From the NCBI RefSeq assembly GCF_003385895.1, contig NZ_QRDQ01000009.1, positions 372,001 through 436,000 of the forward strand: DNA of 64,000 nt, given 5' to 3'. The notes under the pieces were generated by a model. The model was given only the letters and a program-made list of their open reading frames with translations. It did no database searches and had not been told where the DNA came from. The position numbers and the translations under genes were made by a program. The DNA comes from Flavobacterium cutihirudinis (GTDB taxonomy: Bacteria > Bacteroidota > Bacteroidia > Flavobacteriales > Flavobacteriaceae). Of this stretch, positions 60,938 through 64,000 are shown piece after piece (position 1 is the stretch's first letter; the number at the start of each line of letters is the position of its first letter).

Positions 60938-61984
60938 ATGAACTTTTTAACCAAAACACTTTTTTTGCTTCCTTTCGTTTTTCTTTTTTCAAACTGCAAT
61001 TCTTTTGCTCAAAAAAAAGAAAATTATGCTACACAAATTGATAGTCTCATACAAAATACTTCACCCGTTTTTAATGGTGTAATTCTGATTTCAAAAAACG
61101 AAAAAACATTATATTCGAAAGCCAAAGGATTTGCGAATTTTGAAACTAAAAAACCTTTGACACTGGATAGCCAATTTGAAATTATGTCAATTACCAGACA
61201 AATTACGGCTACTTTGGTTTTGAAAGAAGTTGAGCAAGGTAAAATTGATCTTAACACTCCAATAAAAAAATATCTTCCAAATTTAAAACAGACGTGGGGA
61301 GATACTATAACAGTTCATCAGTTATTAAATCATTCGCATGGAATCATTGATTTACAAAAACCTTTACTTTTTAAACCTGGAACCGATTTTAAATATGGTA
61401 ACGAAGGCTACCCAATACTTGGTCAAATTCTAGAATCTGTTTCAAAAAAAACCTATTCGGAACTGGCAAATAATCTATTTAAAAAACTCAAAATGAATAA
61501 TACATTTTGTTATTCAGAAAATAACAATAGAAATTTAGTTACAGGATATATGAATAACAATAATAATTTAGAAAAGGCTCAGAATAATTTAATAACTCTG
61601 TACAAAGTTCCTTCCGGAGGCCTTATTTCTACTGTAAATGATCTTTTAATTTGGAATAATAATCTTCATAAAGGAAAAATTCTAAAACCTGAATCATACA
61701 AATTAATGACATCGTACACAATTCAAAATCAGCATAATTTCTTCGGAAAACAGAAAGAAGGATATGGCTACGGATTAAGGATTATAGAAAAAGAACCTGT
61801 GAAATATCTGGGACACACTGGTCTTGGTAATGGATTTTCTGCTGTAAATTTGTATTTCCCTGAAAGCGGTATCAGCATGATTGTTTTAGAAAATCAAATG
61901 CCTGAAGATTCTAATTTGTTTTATGCTTCTGAATTTAAGATTAAAAACATTCTTTTTAAAAGCGGTTTATTCAATAAAAACTAA
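60938..61984 (+). CDS. Serine hydrolase (class C beta-lactamase-like) with SxxR instead of SxxK
   Basis: A 348-residue exported protein (signal peptide to about FSNC or FAQ; a lipobox is possible). The beta-lactamase/transpeptidase fold shows in TLDSQFEIMSITRQITATLV, YGNEGYPILGQIL (Y-x-N) and LGHTGLGNGF (H-T-G). In active members the first motif reads S-x-x-K (SMTKQFTA); here it is S84-I-T-R87, read directly from AGA. Catalytic Lys is therefore missing, which suggests a much reduced or non-catalytic binding protein. The remaining motifs are normal. Confidence 0.85.
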   Translation: MNFLTKTLFLLPFVFLFSNCNSFAQKKENYATQIDSLIQNTSPVFNGVILISKNEKTLYSKAKGFANFETKKPLTLDSQFEIMSITRQITATLVLKEVEQGKIDLNTPIKKYLPNLKQTWGDTITVHQLLNHSHGIIDLQKPLLFKPGTDFKYGNEGYPILGQILESVSKKTYSELANNLFKKLKMNNTFCYSENNNRNLVTGYMNNNNNLEKAQNNLITLYKVPSGGLISTVNDLLIWNNNLHKGKILKPESYKLMTSYTIQNQHNFFGKQKEGYGYGLRIIEKEPVKYLGHTGLGNGFSAVNLYFPESGISMIVLENQMPEDSNLFYASEFKIKNILFKSGLFNKN

Positions 61985-61989
61985 ATCAA

Positions 61990-62412
61990 ATGGCTAAAAA
62001 TAAAACCACCGAAACCGAAAGCAGTGTGACTGATTTTATAAACGCTACCGATGATGAAGCTAAGAGAAATGATGCTTTTGAACTTGTAAAAATTATGCAG
62101 AAAACTTCGGGTTTTGAAGCCAAAATGTGGGGACCAAGCATTATTGGTTTTGGAAGTTATCATTACAAATATGCAAGCGGACATGAAGGTGATGCACCTC
62201 TTGCAGCATTTTCACCAAGAAAAGCGGCTATTTCACTTTATCTTCATGTACCTGCCGAAGAAAGGGAAAAAACATTAGCAAAATTCGGAAAACATAAGTC
62301 AGCAAAAGGCTGTATTTATATCAAAAAACTGGCAGACATTGATGTTGAAACACTCAAAAATATGATTTCAATATCAGTAAATGAATTACAAAAACAATAT
62401 CCTTCTAACTAA
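61990..62412 (+). CDS. DUF1801-family protein
   Basis: A 140-residue protein with VTDFINATDDEAKRNDAFEL, WGPSIIGFGSYHYKYASGHE and FGKHKSAKGCIYIKKLADID, typical of DUF1801. Role unknown. It starts 5 bases after the hydrolase stop codon and is followed by the MBL-fold gene 6 bases after its stop, so these three probably share a transcript. Confidence 0.88.
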   Translation: MAKNKTTETESSVTDFINATDDEAKRNDAFELVKIMQKTSGFEAKMWGPSIIGFGSYHYKYASGHEGDAPLAAFSPRKAAISLYLHVPAEEREKTLAKFGKHKSAKGCIYIKKLADIDVETLKNMISISVNELQKQYPSN

Positions 62413-62418
62413 AAATAT

Positions 62419-63516
62419 ATGATTCTTACTTTATTTCTTCTTTTAGCCGCTATTGTAATTTACTTTTTATATCATCCAAGATATGGAAAAAGGCCATCCG
62501 GCGAAAGACTCGCTCTTATCCAAAAATCGCCTCAATACAAAAATGGAAAATTCGAAAACCAAAGTTTTACACCAGAACTTGCAGAAGGTTATGGCTATTT
62601 TGATGTTTTAAAAGAATTTTTCTTCAAAAAAGTGGACCGTAAAATTCCAACTGATGTTATTCCGTCTATAAAAACCAATTTGCATGAAATTCCGTTAGAG
62701 CAGGATATTCTAGTTTGGTTTGGACATTCGTCTTATTACATTCAGCTTGAAGGAAAACGTTTTTTAATTGATCCTGTTTTTAGCGGCAACGCCTCTCCCA
62801 TTTATGGAACCACAAAAGCTTTTAAAGGAACTGAAATATACACCGTTGCCGATATTCCGGAAATTGATTATTTATTGATTACGCACGATCATTACGATCA
62901 TTTGGATTATGCTACAATTACTGAGCTAAAACCGAAAATAAAAAAGGTAATTACGGCGCTTGGTGTTGGTTCGCATTTTGAATTTTGGAAATTTCCTTCT
63001 GAAATCATAATCGAAAAAGACTGGCACGAAAAAATCGAACTTGATGACAATTTAACACTTTACACCGCGCCATCAAGACATTTTTCAGGAAGAAGTATTA
63101 AACGCTGCAACACGCTTTGGACTTCTTTTGTTTTAGAAACGAAAGATTTTAAAATGTATTTGGGAGGTGACAGCGGTTACGATTCGCATTATGCTGTTAT
63201 TGGCGAAAAATATGGTCCTTTTGATATTGTACTTATCGATAATGGTCAATATAATCCCGCCTGGAAATACATTCATAATCTGCCGGAAGATGTTGTAAAA
63301 GCGATAAAAGATTTGAAAGCCAAAAGAGTTTTTCCGGTTCATTCATCAAAATTTGCATTGGCATTGCATCCTTGGGATGAACCTTTGAAAAAAATAACGG
63401 AATTGAATGCGAATTCGGAAAACCCAATTCCGTTAGTTACGCCTAAAATTGGTGAATTAATAGAATTAAAAAATGATAAACAGGAATTTCAACAATGGTG
63501 GAAAGGGGTTAATTAA
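62419..63516 (+). CDS. MBL-fold metallohydrolase (UlaG/NAPE-PLD-like)
   Basis: A 365-residue enzyme with one N-terminal helix (1-20). The metal-binding motif THDHYDHLD (about 154-162) is complete and further ligands appear as PSRHFSGR and LGGDSGYD, with VHSSKFALALHPWDEP near the end. It resembles the UlaG and NAPE-PLD branch (GHSSYYIQLEGKRFLIDPVF). Phosphodiesterase or lactonase activity is possible; the membrane anchor is not typical of UlaG. Confidence 0.9.
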   Translation: MILTLFLLLAAIVIYFLYHPRYGKRPSGERLALIQKSPQYKNGKFENQSFTPELAEGYGYFDVLKEFFFKKVDRKIPTDVIPSIKTNLHEIPLEQDILVWFGHSSYYIQLEGKRFLIDPVFSGNASPIYGTTKAFKGTEIYTVADIPEIDYLLITHDHYDHLDYATITELKPKIKKVITALGVGSHFEFWKFPSEIIIEKDWHEKIELDDNLTLYTAPSRHFSGRSIKRCNTLWTSFVLETKDFKMYLGGDSGYDSHYAVIGEKYGPFDIVLIDNGQYNPAWKYIHNLPEDVVKAIKDLKAKRVFPVHSSKFALALHPWDEPLKKITELNANSENPIPLVTPKIGELIELKNDKQEFQQWWKGVN

Positions 63517-63605
63517 TTATTAATTGATAATTGATAATTTGAGCGCGGGCTTCTCCCGAAGCCTCGGGACGCTCAGCCTGACAATCTGTACAGAACTTGA
63601 AACCT
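63517..63605. repeat. Intergenic repeats (ATTGATAATTG, CCCGAAGCCTCGGGA)
   Basis: TTAATTGATAATTGATAATT, then TTCTCCCGAAGCCTCGGGAC with CAGCCTGACAATCTG; the motifs match pieces at 49378-49430 and 58779-58994. No gene lies in this gap. Confidence 0.6.
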
Positions 63606-63623
63606 GAAACTTGAAACAAAAAA

Positions 63624-64000
63624 ATGAACAACTATACCATTCGAAACGCAAATCCTTCAGAATTTGAAGAAATTGGAAAACTTTTAATTCGCGTTTATTC
63701 GGCATTAGAAGGTTTTCCGAAAGAAAATGAACAGCCTAATTATTATAAAATGTTGGCCAATATTGGCGATTTTACTAAACTTCCCGATACTGAACTTTTG
63801 GTTGCTGTTGATGACAACAATACGATTTTAGGCGCAGTTGTATATTTTAACGACATGCAATATTATGGTTCCGGCGGGATTGCAACACAAGAAAAGGATT
63901 CGGCAGGATTTCGTCTGCTTGGCGTTGATGCTACAGCAAGAGGAAAAGGAATTGGTAAGCTTTTAACTTTAGAATGCATTCAAAAAGCAAATTTAAATAA
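63624..64000 (+). CDS. GNAT-family N-acetyltransferase, partial at the window edge
   Basis: ATG at 63624 opens a frame that runs to the window end (125 complete codons). It has the GNAT pattern: MNNYTIRNANPSEFEEIGKL, then FRLLGVDATARGKGIGKLLT, the acetyl-CoA binding motif A. The 3' end is not in the window, so length and substrate are unknown. Confidence 0.85.
   Translation, partial: MNNYTIRNANPSEFEEIGKLLIRVYSALEGFPKENEQPNYYKMLANIGDFTKLPDTELLVAVDDNNTILGAVVYFNDMQYYGSGGIATQEKDSAGFRLLGVDATARGKGIGKLLTLECIQKANLN

Overview
The window looks like a chromosome segment of a Flavobacterium-like member of the Bacteroidota (Flavobacteriaceae). It is AT-rich and carries two SusC/SusD pairs. Promoters fit the Bacteroidota TTTG / TAnnTTTG pattern, Shine-Dalgarno signals are weak or absent, and the intergenic gaps hold palindromic repeat families of the kind common in flavobacteria. 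No tRNA, rRNA, CRISPR, phage or transposase gene was found.

0-2 kb: two tandem NarK-type nitrate/nitrite transporters on the minus strand, one cut by the window edge. The partial one has a Crp/Fnr-like operator in front of it. 2.4-16.7 kb: a plus-strand sulfur-scavenging locus. It starts with a promoter, a 28-residue leader peptide ending in a cysteine cluster, a nine-residue micro-ORF with three cysteines, and a strong hairpin. Then follow SusC, SusD, two tandem S1 sulfatases, a 39-residue membrane protein, a fatty-acid-hydroxylase-like protein, a degenerate rhodanese-thioredoxin fusion, a third sulfatase and a YeiH-family transporter. 16.9-23.7 kb: a second transcription unit that starts with the same promoter, a sister leader peptide of the same length, and the same hairpin block. 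It encodes a sulfatase, serine acetyltransferase, O-acetylserine sulfhydrylase, a family 2A encapsulin shell and its cysteine desulfurase cargo, and ends in a terminator. Together the two units form a path from sulfate esters to cysteine to encapsulated sulfur. I infer that translation of cysteine codons in the two leaders controls it. This is the most interesting system in the window.

24-28.4 kb: a second SusC/SusD pair with no enzymes beside it. 28.5-38.6 kb: ornithine aminotransferase, a three-copy 176-bp tandem array, an Lrp/AsnC regulator, and a run of secreted amide and peptide hydrolases (two M28 peptidases, a cyanophycinase-like enzyme, a penicillin-acylase-like enzyme, a dienelactone-hydrolase-like enzyme). 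38.8-51.2 kb: mostly housekeeping genes: rho, a DUF4293 protein, a two-component pair, a phosphodiesterase, a flotillin-like protein, truA, an ABC exporter, a NUMOD4/HNH-like protein and lpdA. 51.4-64 kb: small single-domain genes (TPM, YdeI-like, DUF4919, GNAT, DUF1801, DinB, flavodoxin-fold, SRPBCC, SnoaL-like, a serine hydrolase with an altered SxxK motif, MBL-fold) and one large M14 carboxypeptidase.

All calls come from reading the sequence and from family knowledge; no database search was run.
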